A DNA stretch of 64,000 nucleotides from contig NZ_JGYG01000007.1 of the NCBI RefSeq assembly GCF_000740795.1, forward strand, positions 1 to 64,000, written 5' to 3'. A program made the translations under genes and the position numbers. The notes under the pieces were generated by a model, which was not told the DNA's origin, ran no database searches, and saw only the letters and a list, made by a program, of their open reading frames with translations. This DNA is from Haematobacter massiliensis. GTDB lineage: Bacteria > Pseudomonadota > Alphaproteobacteria > Rhodobacterales > Rhodobacteraceae. Positions 39,414 through 48,497 of the stretch are shown in pieces. How positions within the stretch are numbered: the first letter of the stretch is position 1; every line of letters starts with the position of its first letter.

Positions 39414-39441
39414 CCGGACCGAAAGCAGGGGGGAGGAAACC

Positions 39442-41106
39442 ATGCACTTCGATGCCGTTCTGATCGAGCCGCGCCGTGCGCGGATGGAGGCGGAGGGCCT
39501 CTGGCCCGGCAAGACACTGCTCGACTATTTTGAGGAAGCACTGGCGGAAGCGCCGCAGGCACGCGCGCTGACCAGCGTTATCGCCGCTACGGGGGAGACG
39601 CGGCACCTGACCTGGGCGGAGATCGAGCATCTGTCCTGGCGCGCCGCCGAAGGGCTCCGGCGCCTCGGGCTCCGGCGGGACGATGTCCTGGCCTGCCAGC
39701 TTCCTAATTCATGGGAGTTCGTCGTGCTCTACATCGCCTGTCGGCGGCTTGGCGTCGTGTTCAATCCCGTGATGCCGATCTTCCGGGAGCGGGAACTTCG
39801 CTTTATGCTCCGCCATGGCGAGGCCAAGGTGCTGGTTGTGCCGAAAGCCTTTCGCGGCTTCGACCATGAGGTGATGGCAGGAACGTTGCGCGCCGATCTG
39901 CCGGACCTTTCGCGGGTCATCGTCGCGGGCCGCGGCGGAGAGGGCAGTTTCGAGGCGCTGCTCCTCGACCCCGTCCTCGACGACGCGCCAGGTCTGAGAG
40001 CGCTGAGCCTTCGGGATAGGGGCGATGCAAACGCGGTCTGCCAGCTCATCTACACCTCCGGCACGACCGGCGAGCCGAAGGGTGTGATGCATACGGCCAA
40101 TACCATGTATTCCAACCTCGTCGCCTATGCGGAGCGGCTGCGGCTGGACGGATCGGACGTGATCCTGATGGCCTCGCCGATGGCGCATCAGACGGGGTTC
40201 ATGTACGGCTTCCTGCTTCCCGTGATGCTGCGGGCGCGGATGGTGCTGATGGACAGCTGGGACAGGACGCTGGCCGCCCGTCTGATCGCAAGCGAGGGTG
40301 TGACCTTTACCATGGCCTCCACGCCCTTCCTGATGGACCTGACCAATGCGGTGGAAGAGGGTGCCGGCGACAGCCGGAGCCTGCGGATCTTCCTCTGCGC
40401 GGGGACAGCCATCCCGGGTCCGCTGGTGGAGCGGGCCTGCCGGGTGCTGGGCGCGCGGATCGTTTCCGCCTGGGGCATGACGGAAAACGGGGCGGTGACC
40501 GTCGTACCCCTGGACGACGCGCCGGATCGCTCCGCCCGGTCGGATGGCGCGCCGCTCCGCGGAATGGAGGTGCAGGTGCGGGGGGGTGATGGCAGGCCGG
40601 TTCAGCCCGGCCGGGAGGGCGAGCTTTTCGTGCGCGGCTGCTCCAACTTCGCGGGATATCTCAGGCGGCCCGATCTGAACGCCACCGATGCCGAGGGTTG
40701 GTTCGAGACGGGCGATATCGCCCGATTGGAGGTGGACGGACATATCCGCATCGTCGGGCGATCCAAGGATGTCATCATCCGGGGCGCCGAGAACATTCCC
40801 GTGGTGGAGGTCGAGGCGCTTCTCTACAAGCATCCCGCCGTGTTGCAGGTCGCAATCGTCGCCTATCCGGACGACCGGCTGGGGGAAAGAGCCTGCGCCT
40901 TCATCGTGCCAAAAGACGGCAAGGCCATCGACTTTGCGGAGATGAGCGCATTCCTTGCCGGTGAACAGCTCGCCCGGCAATATGTGCCGGAGCGGCTGGA
41001 GATCCGCGAGCGGCTGCCCGCCACCGCCTCCGGCAAGATCCAGAAGTTCGCCCTGAGGAACGAGCTTTTGGTGGAATATGAGCAGAGGCGATCAGCGACG
41101 GCCTGA
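39442..41106 (+). CDS. aliA: Cyclohexanecarboxylate-CoA ligase (AMP-forming)
   Basis: 554-residue acyl-CoA synthetase. Core motifs are YTSGTTGEPKGVMHT (ATP/AMP binding), SAWGMTENGAVT, GWFETGDIARLEVDGHIRIVGRSKDVIIRGAENIPVVEVE and the catalytic-lysine region ATASGKIQKFALR. It activates cyclohexanecarboxylate to its CoA thioester in the cytoplasm, the first pathway step. A GGGGAGGAAACC ribosome site precedes ATG 39442. The assignment depends on the linked badHI and aliB genes. Confidence 0.87.
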   Translation: MHFDAVLIEPRRARMEAEGLWPGKTLLDYFEEALAEAPQARALTSVIAATGETRHLTWAEIEHLSWRAAEGLRRLGLRRDDVLACQLPNSWEFVVLYIACRRLGVVFNPVMPIFRERELRFMLRHGEAKVLVVPKAFRGFDHEVMAGTLRADLPDLSRVIVAGRGGEGSFEALLLDPVLDDAPGLRALSLRDRGDANAVCQLIYTSGTTGEPKGVMHTANTMYSNLVAYAERLRLDGSDVILMASPMAHQTGFMYGFLLPVMLRARMVLMDSWDRTLAARLIASEGVTFTMASTPFLMDLTNAVEEGAGDSRSLRIFLCAGTAIPGPLVERACRVLGARIVSAWGMTENGAVTVVPLDDAPDRSARSDGAPLRGMEVQVRGGDGRPVQPGREGELFVRGCSNFAGYLRRPDLNATDAEGWFETGDIARLEVDGHIRIVGRSKDVIIRGAENIPVVEVEALLYKHPAVLQVAIVAYPDDRLGERACAFIVPKDGKAIDFAEMSAFLAGEQLARQYVPERLEIRERLPATASGKIQKFALRNELLVEYEQRRSATA

Positions 41107-41161
41107 TAGCGGCGCCGATCACAGTCAGCCGGGTGCGTCACGCGTGCTCTGGTTTCCTTGA

Positions 41162-41863
41162 TCAGGGTCTGGCGGGGATGGTCAGTCCCCGCTCCACAGC
41201 CGCGCGGGCAAGGCAGGTTTCCAGCCAGCGCGGCACCGCTTCCAGTTCTGCATAGTTCACCAGCTCCCCCGCATCGTAAAAGCCGATGAGGTTCCGCACC
41301 CAGCCAAGCATGGCAATATCGGCGATCGTATACTCCGGCCCGGCGATGAAGGCATTATTGGCGAGCTGCCCTTCCAGCACCCCGAGCAGGCGCGCGGATT
41401 CCTTGGCGTAGCGGTCACGGGGGCGCTTGTCTTCGTACTCCCGCCCCGCGAAACGGTGGAAGAAGCCCAGCTGTCCGAACATTGGCCCGATGCCGCCCAT
41501 CTGGAAAAACACCCATTGGAGCACTTTGTAGCGCTGCGGGCCGTCAGGAAGAAACATCCCGGTTTTTTCGGCGAGATAGACAAGAATTGCCCCGGATTCG
41601 AACAAGCCGAGAGGTTGGCCATCCGGACCCGAGGGGTCAAGGATCGCCGGTATCTTGCCGTTGGGGTTCAGCGACAGAAACGCATCGGTCCACGTTTCGT
41701 CTTTGCCGATATCGATGAAATGCGGCTCATAGGGCAGGCCCGTCTCCTCCAGCATGATCGACACTTTCACCCCGTTTGGCGTTGGCGTGGAGTAGAGTTG
41801 TAACCGCTCGGGATGTTTCGCGGGCCAGCGCTGCGTTATGGGAAAGCGGGTAAGGTCCGGCAT
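41162..41863 (-). CDS. Glutathione S-transferase family protein
   Basis: 233-residue cytoplasmic protein. An N-terminal thioredoxin-fold domain contains LYSTPTPNGVKVSIMLEETGLPYEPHFID and SLNPNGKIPAILDP, with the glutathione-contacting LFESGAILVYLAEKTG; the C-terminal domain is all-helical (IADIAMLGWVRNLIGFYD). It resembles the YghU/Ure2-like group. I chose ATG 41863, which has GGAGACGGAC upstream; ATG 41875, one base after the xylB stop (TGATATG), is an alternative. It follows xylB on the same strand, an unusual pairing with no obvious metabolic logic. Confidence 0.88.
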   Translation of the reverse strand: MPDLTRFPITQRWPAKHPERLQLYSTPTPNGVKVSIMLEETGLPYEPHFIDIGKDETWTDAFLSLNPNGKIPAILDPSGPDGQPLGLFESGAILVYLAEKTGMFLPDGPQRYKVLQWVFFQMGGIGPMFGQLGFFHRFAGREYEDKRPRDRYAKESARLLGVLEGQLANNAFIAGPEYTIADIAMLGWVRNLIGFYDAGELVNYAELEAVPRWLETCLARAAVERGLTIPARP

Positions 41864-41876
41864 GTCCGTCTCCATA

Positions 41877-43325
41877 TCAAAGGGGTGCGAGTAGGGGATA
41901 CAGGCTGCGATAGCGTTGGCGGGCCTTCTCGAAGGCAGGGCGAAGCGTGGCGTCGGGAGCGATGACGCGATCCACGGCAGGAGCGGTGCACACGCTGAGC
42001 GGATCGGCACCGGTCGCCGCAATCAGCCCGAGCCGTGCTACGCCGAAGGCCGCGCCGAAATCGCCGCGTGCGGGAAGCTCCACGGGAATATCCAGCGCCG
42101 TCGCGATGGCCCGCAACCAGTAGATCGATCGTGAGCCGCCGCCGATCGCCGTCACCCGCGACACCTCGGCCCCTGCAGACCGCAGCGCGGCGAGGTTATC
42201 GGCCAGCGCGAAGGCCACCCCCTCCATGACAGCCTGCGTCATCTCCGCCCGGCCCGTCCCATGGCTCAGCCCCGTGAAGGCGCCTCGGATTCGGGCGTCA
42301 TTATGGGGGGTTCGTTCGCCCGACAGATAGGGGAGGAAGTTGACCGGCCCCGGTGCGCGAAGTGTCTCGCCCAGCTCGGCGGAAAGTTCCCCGGCGCTCG
42401 TGCCGGAGATGCGGGCGTGCCAGTTCAGGGCGTCTGCGGCAGACAGGATCACACCCATCTGATGCCAGCGGTGCGGCAATGCGTGACAGAAGGCATGGAC
42501 GGCACTTTCCGGCCGTGGTCGCCAAACGTCGTTCGCGGCAAAGAGCACACCGGATGTGCCAAGAGAGATGAAGGCCTGTCCCTCGGACACCATGCCCATG
42601 CCGACGGCGGAGGCGGCATTGTCTCCCGCACCCCCTGCGATGGTCACCGGTCCCTCAATCCCCCATGCTCTCCGGAGCCGGTCGCGGAGCATGCCACCCG
42701 GTTCCGTGCCTTCCACAAGCCGGGGCATGTGGACACGGCTGAGGCCGGTCGCGGCCAGCAGCTCGTCCGACCAGTCGCGCGCCCCGATATCGAGCCAGCT
42801 CGTCCCGGAAGCATCCGACATCTCCGACACATGCTCTCCGGTAAGCCAGAGCCGGAGAGCGTCTTTCGGAAGCAGAACCTTGGCCAGGCGGGCAAAAGCC
42901 TCCGGTTCGTGCCGCGCGATCCAGCGCAGTTTCGGTGCGGTGAACCCCGGAAAGACGATGTTGCCGGTGATGCGGCGAAAGGCGGGCGCCGCGTCCATCT
43001 CCGCCGCCTCTTGCGCGGCGCGCGTGTCATTCCACAGGATCGACGGACGGATCGGCCTGTCAGCGGCATCGTAGAGCGTCGCGCCATGCATCTGTCCGGA
43101 CAAGCCGATCCCCCTCAGGGCGGCGAACTCCCCTGGATGCGTTGCCCGGACGCTTGCGATGGCCGTTTCGGCGGCGGCGATCCAGTCATCGGGTGCCTGC
43201 TCCGACCAGCCCGGATGCAGACGCGAGACGTGAAGCTCCGCTGTTGACGAACCGAGGATGCGCTGACCTTCGTCCATCAGGAGCGCCCTGATACCCGAAG
43301 TTCCCAGATCGAGGCCGAGGAACAT
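41877..43325 (-). CDS. xylB: Xylulokinase
   Basis: 482-residue FGGY carbohydrate kinase. The N-terminus LGLDLGTSGIRALLMDEGQRIL, GLSGQMHGATLYD and ILWNDTRAAQE are XylB signatures, and FLPYLSGERTPHNDARIRGAFTGLSHG is the FGGY C-terminal motif. It phosphorylates D-xylulose to xylulose 5-phosphate. GGGAGAGAAGC precedes ATG 43325. No xylose isomerase or sugar transporter is in the window. Confidence 0.94.
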   Translation of the reverse strand: MFLGLDLGTSGIRALLMDEGQRILGSSTAELHVSRLHPGWSEQAPDDWIAAAETAIASVRATHPGEFAALRGIGLSGQMHGATLYDAADRPIRPSILWNDTRAAQEAAEMDAAPAFRRITGNIVFPGFTAPKLRWIARHEPEAFARLAKVLLPKDALRLWLTGEHVSEMSDASGTSWLDIGARDWSDELLAATGLSRVHMPRLVEGTEPGGMLRDRLRRAWGIEGPVTIAGGAGDNAASAVGMGMVSEGQAFISLGTSGVLFAANDVWRPRPESAVHAFCHALPHRWHQMGVILSAADALNWHARISGTSAGELSAELGETLRAPGPVNFLPYLSGERTPHNDARIRGAFTGLSHGTGRAEMTQAVMEGVAFALADNLAALRSAGAEVSRVTAIGGGSRSIYWLRAIATALDIPVELPARGDFGAAFGVARLGLIAATGADPLSVCTAPAVDRVIAPDATLRPAFEKARQRYRSLYPLLAPL

Positions 43326-43742
43326 GCTTCTCTCCCAGTCGCAAGCGCTGGTTCGTTCTCGCAGGTGTGCCTGTCAGCGTCCATCCCTCCCACCTGGGTC
43401 TCTTTTCGCGCCTGTGCGCCCGGACGCAGCGCCGCTTTAGGGTCACGCAGCGATGCCCGGCAGAATACGGGCGCGGGATGTGCTGCCTGATCCACCCTGT
43501 TATGCAGTTGGAAGAGCGACAGCGGGCGTTGCGGCGCGCCGACGCCCCAGACCAGGGCCGCGCAGCAGCACCGGTGAACTGGCAAGGAGAAGCGACGTCT
43601 ACGCTGGCCTCTAGGGCAGTACCATCGGGTCGTGGATGCCTTTGCCAAGGGGCCTGAAGCACTTTGGACAAAGACAACGCGGGCGATACCGTAGGACGAG
43701 CTGGCCTGAGGGCAGGGGCGGGCGCGCGCGCCTGACGACAGA
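43326..43742. other. 417-bp intergenic region between two minus-strand genes
   Basis: No gene supported. It contains a GC-rich hairpin at 43524-43547 (GGGCGT/ACGCCC with an inner CGGCGCGCCG) and, at its right end, the hairpin at the stop of the acyl-CoA ligase gene (43727-43751). The xylB promoter should lie near the left end. Confidence 0.45.
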
Positions 43743-43751
43743 TCAGGCGCG
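43727..43751 (-). terminator. Hairpin spanning the stop of the acyl-CoA ligase gene
   Basis: CGCGCCTGA and TCAGGCGCG are exact 9-bp arms with a 7-base loop; the right arm contains the ligase stop codon on the minus strand. No T-run follows. It may still slow or end transcription of the ligase unit. Confidence 0.45.
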
Positions 43752-45338
43752 GGCGCGCGCTTGCTCCCGGTCGAACGTATCGCCCGTCACACCATCGCTC
43801 CGCAGGATGTGCTTCTGGATCTTGCCGCTTGCCGTCTTGGGCAGGTCTTCCATGATCCTCAGGTAGCGGGGCACCATGAACTTCGGCAGTCGCGCCGCGA
43901 GATGACCCAGCAGTGCCTCTGCGTCGATGAGCCGGCCGGCGACCGGCGTGACCACGATCAACACCTCGTCCTCGCTGAAGGCGCTCGGCACGGCAACGGC
44001 AGCGCATTCCCGCACATCGGGATGGGCGGTCACCTCCGCTTCCAAGGCGAACGAGGAGATGTTCTCCCCCCGACGGCGGATCACGTCCTTGAGCCGGTCG
44101 ACGAAGAAGAACCGCCCCTCGGCATCGCGACGAAAGCTGTCGCCGGTGTGAAACCAGCCGTTCCGCATCGCCTCCACGGTCGCGGCCGGCGCGTTGTGGT
44201 AGCCCTTCATCAGTGCCCAGGGGCGGCTTGAGCGGATGATGAGCTCGCCCGTGCCGCCCTCGGGAACCTCGATATCATTGGCGTCTACGATCCGCAGATC
44301 GAACCACGGGCGGGGTAGCCCGGCAATACCCTTCAGACCGGCGCTTCCCTGCAGGGGGCCTGCGTGCAGGGGGCTGGCGATCTCTGTCATGTTGTATATC
44401 GTCCAGGCCTCCACTCCGAACCGCTCGGCAAAAAACGGTCCGTCCTCCCCGAAGGGCGTGATGAAGGCGCGACGAAGGGGATGGTCGCGGTCATCGGGCT
44501 GACCGGGCTCTTTCAGCAGAAAGCTCGCCATGACGCCCAGCAGGAGACAATAGGTCGATCCCGTGTCGCGTACCGCTCGCCAGAATTCCCGCGTCTTGAA
44601 CTCCCTCATCATGCCGATGGACAGACCGCGCGCCAGCTGCCCATAGACGTAAAGCGTTGAGCCGCAATGGAAGATAGGGCCGCAGATGAGGCAGCGGTCA
44701 TCCGGCGCGACCTCGAACGCATCCGGACCCATCGTGTAAAGTTGTGTGTAGGACGTCACGACGCCCTTGGGATTTCCGGTGGTGCCGGAGGTATACATGA
44801 TCGCCAGAGTGTCCCACGGCTCTATGGGTGTTTCCAGCGCGAGGACCGCTGGATCGACGTCATCCAGATCATGAAGCGGCAGGATTTCGACATGGGGATG
44901 GGCCGGTATCTCGCCCGGGCCGACGACCAGCACTTTCCGGAGCTGGCCCGGCGCCACATCGGCCAGCCGGTCCAGCAACTCCGCTTCCGCTACCATGAGC
45001 GACGCATCGGCATCGCTCAGGATATGTTCGAGGGGCCTTCCACGAGAGGCGGTGTTCAAGGGAATATAGACCGCGCCGAGATAGTTGATCGCGAACCAGG
45101 TGGCGAGCAGGTCCGGCCCGTTTCCCATGAAGCACAGCACATGGCTGCTCCTTCGGACACCATGCGCATGCAGCGTCGCGGCCCGCTGGCGGACCATCTC
45201 CCACGTTTCACGGTAAGACCACTGAACATCCGGCCAGAAATGTACGAAAAGCGCGTCTGGGCGATCCTCCGCATAGCGGTCCAGCAGATTGCGCAGCACC
45301 GCGTGCTCCCGGTCGAGCGCTTTTTCCTGATCTTTCAT
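43743..45338 (-). CDS. Acyl-CoA ligase (AMP-forming, crotonobetaine/carnitine-CoA ligase-like)
   Basis: 531-residue synthetase. The AMP motif YTSGTTGNPKGVVTSY, the TIYNMTEIASP A5-type region, NGWFHTGDSFRRDAEGRFFFVDRLKDVIRRRGENIS and TASGKIQKHIL are all present. By overall pattern it is closest to the CaiC group of ATP-dependent acyl-CoA ligases, but the substrate is unknown. ATG 45338 has GGGAGGAGAACGG upstream. The divergent gap to the enoyl-CoA hydratase gene contains the TetR-type operator at 45408-45427, so the gene should be controlled by the regulator at 49920. Confidence 0.9.
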   Translation of the reverse strand: MKDQEKALDREHAVLRNLLDRYAEDRPDALFVHFWPDVQWSYRETWEMVRQRAATLHAHGVRRSSHVLCFMGNGPDLLATWFAINYLGAVYIPLNTASRGRPLEHILSDADASLMVAEAELLDRLADVAPGQLRKVLVVGPGEIPAHPHVEILPLHDLDDVDPAVLALETPIEPWDTLAIMYTSGTTGNPKGVVTSYTQLYTMGPDAFEVAPDDRCLICGPIFHCGSTLYVYGQLARGLSIGMMREFKTREFWRAVRDTGSTYCLLLGVMASFLLKEPGQPDDRDHPLRRAFITPFGEDGPFFAERFGVEAWTIYNMTEIASPLHAGPLQGSAGLKGIAGLPRPWFDLRIVDANDIEVPEGGTGELIIRSSRPWALMKGYHNAPAATVEAMRNGWFHTGDSFRRDAEGRFFFVDRLKDVIRRRGENISSFALEAEVTAHPDVRECAAVAVPSAFSEDEVLIVVTPVAGRLIDAEALLGHLAARLPKFMVPRYLRIMEDLPKTASGKIQKHILRSDGVTGDTFDREQARARA

Positions 45339-45407
45339 TCCGTTCTCCTCCCTACGTGCCAGGTGCACGGACACGCAGAAGTCGTTTGCAATGTCGCAAC
45401 AACCATG

Positions 45408-45427
45408 CAACATACCGCGTAGTATGT
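45408..45427. promoter_or_regulatory. TetR-type operator, copy 1
   Basis: CAACATACCGCGTAGTATGT contains the dyad ACATAC-N6-GTATGT (45410-45427). The same CAACATACNNNGTAGTATG core occurs in front of the tetR/maoC pair. It lies 70 bases before the ligase start and 15 before the enoyl-CoA hydratase start. Confidence 0.7.
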
Positions 45428-45442
45428 CAAAGGGGGAACGGC

Positions 45443-46174
45443 ATGCCGACCGTCACCATCACACGGGAAGACAGTGTGGCGTTGGTCCGCTACGACAGGG
45501 GCGCCAAGGCAAACGCGCTGAGCCATGACACCATTCTCGACCTGACCCGAGCCGCGGAGGAACTGGCCGCCGATACGACCTGTCATCTGGTCATCCTGAC
45601 AGGGACAGAGAGGCGTTTCTCGGCGGGCGTCGATCTGGAGGATGTCTCCCTTTGGCAGCCGGGAGAGGACAGCGTTGCGCGCTCGGAGGCGATGGCTGCC
45701 GGGGGGCGAATGGTGGATCGCTGGGCGCGGCTGCCCCAGATCTGCATTGCGGCCGTTGAAGGGCCTGCCATCGGGGGGGGCGCAATTCTCGCACTCGCCG
45801 CCGATTTCCGGGTCATGGGGGAGGGCAGCTACTTCCGCTTTCCGGAGGTGCGGCTTGGCATGACCTTGGGTTGGGGCGGGTTGCCGCTGCTGACTGCGCT
45901 GGTCGGGCCCGCACGGGCGAAGCTCATGCTTTTCACCGACGCACGCATCGAACCCGGGGAGGCAGAGCGGCTCGGCCTGTGCGAACGCGCGGTACCGGCC
46001 GGAGGGGCGCTGGAAGCCGCGCGGGAATTGGCCGCCGGAATCGCCGCCTGTCCACCCATGGCCCTTCGCATGACCAAGCGGACAGTGGACAGCCACTGCC
46101 GAGATAACTGGGCTTCGGGATTCGAGGCCGATCAATTCTTTCTGTCGCGCCTGCTGTCGGAGGAAACCGGCTGA
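45443..46174 (+). CDS. Enoyl-CoA hydratase/isomerase (crotonase) family protein
   Basis: 243-residue crotonase. The oxyanion-hole segments FSAGVDLEDV and GPAIGGGAILALAADFRV are present, and the two glutamates used by hydratases appear conserved (GEGSYFRF and FPEVRLGM), so hydratase activity is plausible. ATG 45443 follows AGGGGGAACGGC. It is divergent from the acyl-CoA ligase and followed 23 bases later by an orphan binding protein. It could be the hydratase step of the TetR-linked pathway and might also replace the missing BadK nearby; neither is proven. Confidence 0.9.
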   Translation: MPTVTITREDSVALVRYDRGAKANALSHDTILDLTRAAEELAADTTCHLVILTGTERRFSAGVDLEDVSLWQPGEDSVARSEAMAAGGRMVDRWARLPQICIAAVEGPAIGGGAILALAADFRVMGEGSYFRFPEVRLGMTLGWGGLPLLTALVGPARAKLMLFTDARIEPGEAERLGLCERAVPAGGALEAARELAAGIAACPPMALRMTKRTVDSHCRDNWASGFEADQFFLSRLLSEETG

Positions 46175-46197
46175 CGCGATTTCATGGGGCGGAGCAT

Positions 46198-47394
46198 ATG
46201 AAACTCAAGGCACTATTGGCAGGTGTGGCGATTGCCGCGCTTGCGTCCATGGCGTCAGCAGAGCCTTATCGGCTTGGCGTGCTTACGGACATGTCGGGCA
46301 TGAACTTCGACCTCGCCGGACAGGGTTCGGCGGTGGCCGCGCGTATGGCGGTGGAGGATTTCGGCGGTACGCTGCTCGGCGAGCCGGTCGAGGTGATCGT
46401 GGGCGACCACCAGAACAAACCTGATGTGGGTGCGACGCTCGCCCGCCGGTGGATCGACGAACAGAACGTGAAGGCGGTGATCGATGTGCCCACGTCGTCC
46501 GTCGCCATGGCTGTCCAGGATGTGACACGTGCGGCGGATGTGGCGTTCCTGATCTCCACCGCGGGGTCATCCGACCTGACGGGCAAGGCATGCTCGCCGT
46601 CCAGTGCGCTCTGGACATGGGATACCTATGCGCTTGCCAATGGCACCGGGCGGGCCATGACGCAGGAGGGCGAGAAGAGCTGGTTCTTCATCACGGCCGA
46701 CTATACCTTTGGTCACGCGCTGGAACGCGACACGTCAGAGGCGGTGCGTTCGCTCGGCGGTGAGGTTGTGGGCGCCGTCCGCCACCCGCGCGAGACGACC
46801 GACTTCTCGTCCTATCTGTTGCAGGCGCAGGCCTCCGGCGCGGAGGTGATCGCATTGGCGAATTCCTCCGGCGACACGATGACCGCGATGAAACAGGCAG
46901 GGGAATACGGTATTACCGCAGCCGGACAGAAGCTCGCCGGGCTCCTGCTGTTCCTGACGGACGTGGATGGCGTGGGGCTCGAAACGGCGCAGGGTCTGAC
47001 GCTCACCACCGGGTTCTACTGGGACTTCGACGATCAGACCCGTGCCTGGTCCAAGCGGTTCGGCGAGCAGATGGGCGGGCGTATGCCGACGATGGTGCAG
47101 GCGGGCGTCTATTCTGCAGTGCTGAACTATCTGAAGGCCGCTGAGGCGGCGAAAGCCGTCGAAGGGACGGCCGTCATGTCGCAGCTTCGCACCATGAAGA
47201 TCGACGACATGTTCGCGCGGAACGCTTATCTTCGAGAAGACGGCCGCCTCGTCCATGATATGTATCTCGCGCAGGTAAAGACGCCCGCAGAGTCAACCGG
47301 ACGCTGGGATTACTATAAGATTCTTCGGACGATACCCGGGGAGGAGGCTTTCAAGCCGCTTGAGCAGAGTGACTGTCCGCTTGTCAAAAAGTGA
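46198..47394 (+). CDS. LIV-type ABC transporter substrate-binding protein (orphan, paralogue of 2-1108)
   Basis: 398-residue periplasmic binding protein with a clear signal peptide (MKLKALLAGVAIAALASMASA, cleavage before EPY). It shares many segments with the truncated protein at the left edge (DHQNKPDV, GKACSP, WFFITADYTFGH, SSYLLQAQASGA, CPLVKK), so the two are paralogues. No permease or ATPase is adjacent, so it probably uses a transporter encoded elsewhere, perhaps the LIV system at 1105-4481. Lying between a crotonase and a thioesterase, it likely binds the carboxylate or precursor degraded by this module. Confidence 0.92.
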   Translation: MKLKALLAGVAIAALASMASAEPYRLGVLTDMSGMNFDLAGQGSAVAARMAVEDFGGTLLGEPVEVIVGDHQNKPDVGATLARRWIDEQNVKAVIDVPTSSVAMAVQDVTRAADVAFLISTAGSSDLTGKACSPSSALWTWDTYALANGTGRAMTQEGEKSWFFITADYTFGHALERDTSEAVRSLGGEVVGAVRHPRETTDFSSYLLQAQASGAEVIALANSSGDTMTAMKQAGEYGITAAGQKLAGLLLFLTDVDGVGLETAQGLTLTTGFYWDFDDQTRAWSKRFGEQMGGRMPTMVQAGVYSAVLNYLKAAEAAKAVEGTAVMSQLRTMKIDDMFARNAYLREDGRLVHDMYLAQVKTPAESTGRWDYYKILRTIPGEEAFKPLEQSDCPLVKK

Positions 47395-47455
47395 CGCCTT
47401 GTGCGCCCTCGTCCCGGGGGCGCGCCTTCGGGAGGATCGAGGAGAGGAGACGCGG

Positions 47456-47944
47456 ATGGAGAATGCCGACCGCCATGGGCTGATCGTGCTGAACCGGCAT
47501 GTGCCGGAGGAGTGGGTGGACTACAACGGTCACATGGGCGACTTCGCCTATGGGATCGCATTTTCGGATGCCGTGACAGCCTATATGGACCGGATCGGTG
47601 TCGATGCTCCCTATCGCGAGCGAACGGGCGCCACGCTCTATACGCTCGACCTGCGTATCGGCTTCTTCCGGGAATGTCATCGGGGAGACCCGCTCGAAGT
47701 GGAGTTGGTTCTGCTCGCTGCGGATGACAAGCGGCTGCACGTCTTTCTCCGGTTGCGGGGCGCAGAGGGGCAGGAACTTGCGCTTTGCGAGCAGCTTCTC
47801 ATGCATGTCGGGCGTGCCTCCGGCAGTCCACGGGCGGAGCCATTCCCGGAAAGCATCTCGGCGATAGTGGAGCGGGACCGGGAGGATCATGCCGCCCTGA
47901 TCCGGCCGGATTGGCTGGCGCGGCGGATCGGGCTCTCCCGCTAG
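47456..47944 (+). CDS. Hotdog-fold acyl-CoA thioesterase (first)
   Basis: 162-residue thioesterase of the 4HBT/YbgC type, with the core DYNGHMGDFAYGIAFSDAVTAYMDRIG where the conserved NGHM marks the active site. It resembles the thioesterases linked to carnitine/betainyl-CoA metabolism. ATG 47456 follows GGAGAGGAGACGCGG; the longer frame is rejected. A short hairpin (47403-47423) separates it from the binding-protein gene. Confidence 0.85.
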   Translation: MENADRHGLIVLNRHVPEEWVDYNGHMGDFAYGIAFSDAVTAYMDRIGVDAPYRERTGATLYTLDLRIGFFRECHRGDPLEVELVLLAADDKRLHVFLRLRGAEGQELALCEQLLMHVGRASGSPRAEPFPESISAIVERDREDHAALIRPDWLARRIGLSR

Positions 47945-48011
47945 CCGTCCGGTGGGAAGGGCTGCGACGGTCTCCTGGTGAGGCGCCAAGCCTCGCTTCA
48001 GGCCCTTGCAA

Positions 48012-48030
48012 CCGGGTTGTCCCAACCCGG
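48012..48030. terminator. Bidirectional hairpin between convergent thioesterase genes
   Basis: CCGGGTTG-TCC-CAACCCGG, a perfect 8-bp stem with a 3-base loop, in the 88-bp gap between the plus-strand and minus-strand thioesterase genes, close to the minus-strand stop. It is well placed to end both transcripts, though no T-run is present. Confidence 0.6.
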
Positions 48031-48032
48031 GA

Positions 48033-48497
48033 TCAGATCGCCGCGTCAGGAGGGGGCGTCATGCCACCTGCCATCTCCAGTTGCGCGGGGGTCAGAGGGA
48101 CAGGGCGACGGGTCACGCGGTCGATATAGACATGCACATATCCGCCCTGGGCCGCGGCTGTCTCCTCCCCCTCGCGGAAGAGCGCGAAGCTCCATGTCAG
48201 GCTGCTGGAGCCGACCCGGGTGATGCGCAGACCTACCTCCACGCGCTCTGGATAGGTCACCTCGGCAAAGTAGTGGGTCCATTGCTGGGCGACGAGCCCA
48301 ATGGACCCGGTACCGCCTGCAAGGTCGAGAGCTCCCGAGGCGATCAACGCGCGGTTCACCGCGCTGTCGAAGCACTCCAGGTAGCTCACGTTGTTCATGT
48401 GACCATAGATGTCCATGTCGCGCCAGCGCGTTTCCATGCTGTAGAATGCAACATAATCAACGCGTCTGTGTGGGCTGGCACGCTCAAGCATGGTCAT
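48033..48497 (-). CDS. Hotdog-fold acyl-CoA thioesterase (second, 4HBT/FadM-like)
   Basis: 154-residue thioesterase with RWRDMDIYGHMNNVSYLECFDSA, the classic 4HBT active-site segment (Asp/His with NN). ATG 48497 overlaps the stop of the upstream SDR gene (ATGA), so it is the last gene of a three-gene minus-strand operon (maoC-SDR-thioesterase). It would release the acid from a CoA thioester intermediate. Confidence 0.9.
   Translation of the reverse strand: MTMLERASPHRRVDYVAFYSMETRWRDMDIYGHMNNVSYLECFDSAVNRALIASGALDLAGGTGSIGLVAQQWTHYFAEVTYPERVEVGLRITRVGSSSLTWSFALFREGEETAAAQGGYVHVYIDRVTRRPVPLTPAQLEMAGGMTPPPDAAI

Noticed and set aside
43326-43742. A gene remnant upstream of xylB
   Set aside because: Frames here are short or continue antisense into flanking genes, with no recognisable fragment.
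45443-46174. Naming this crotonase badK
   Set aside because: It is not in the badH-aliA operon, is shorter than known BadK and shares its control region with the ligase; kept as a generic enoyl-CoA hydratase.
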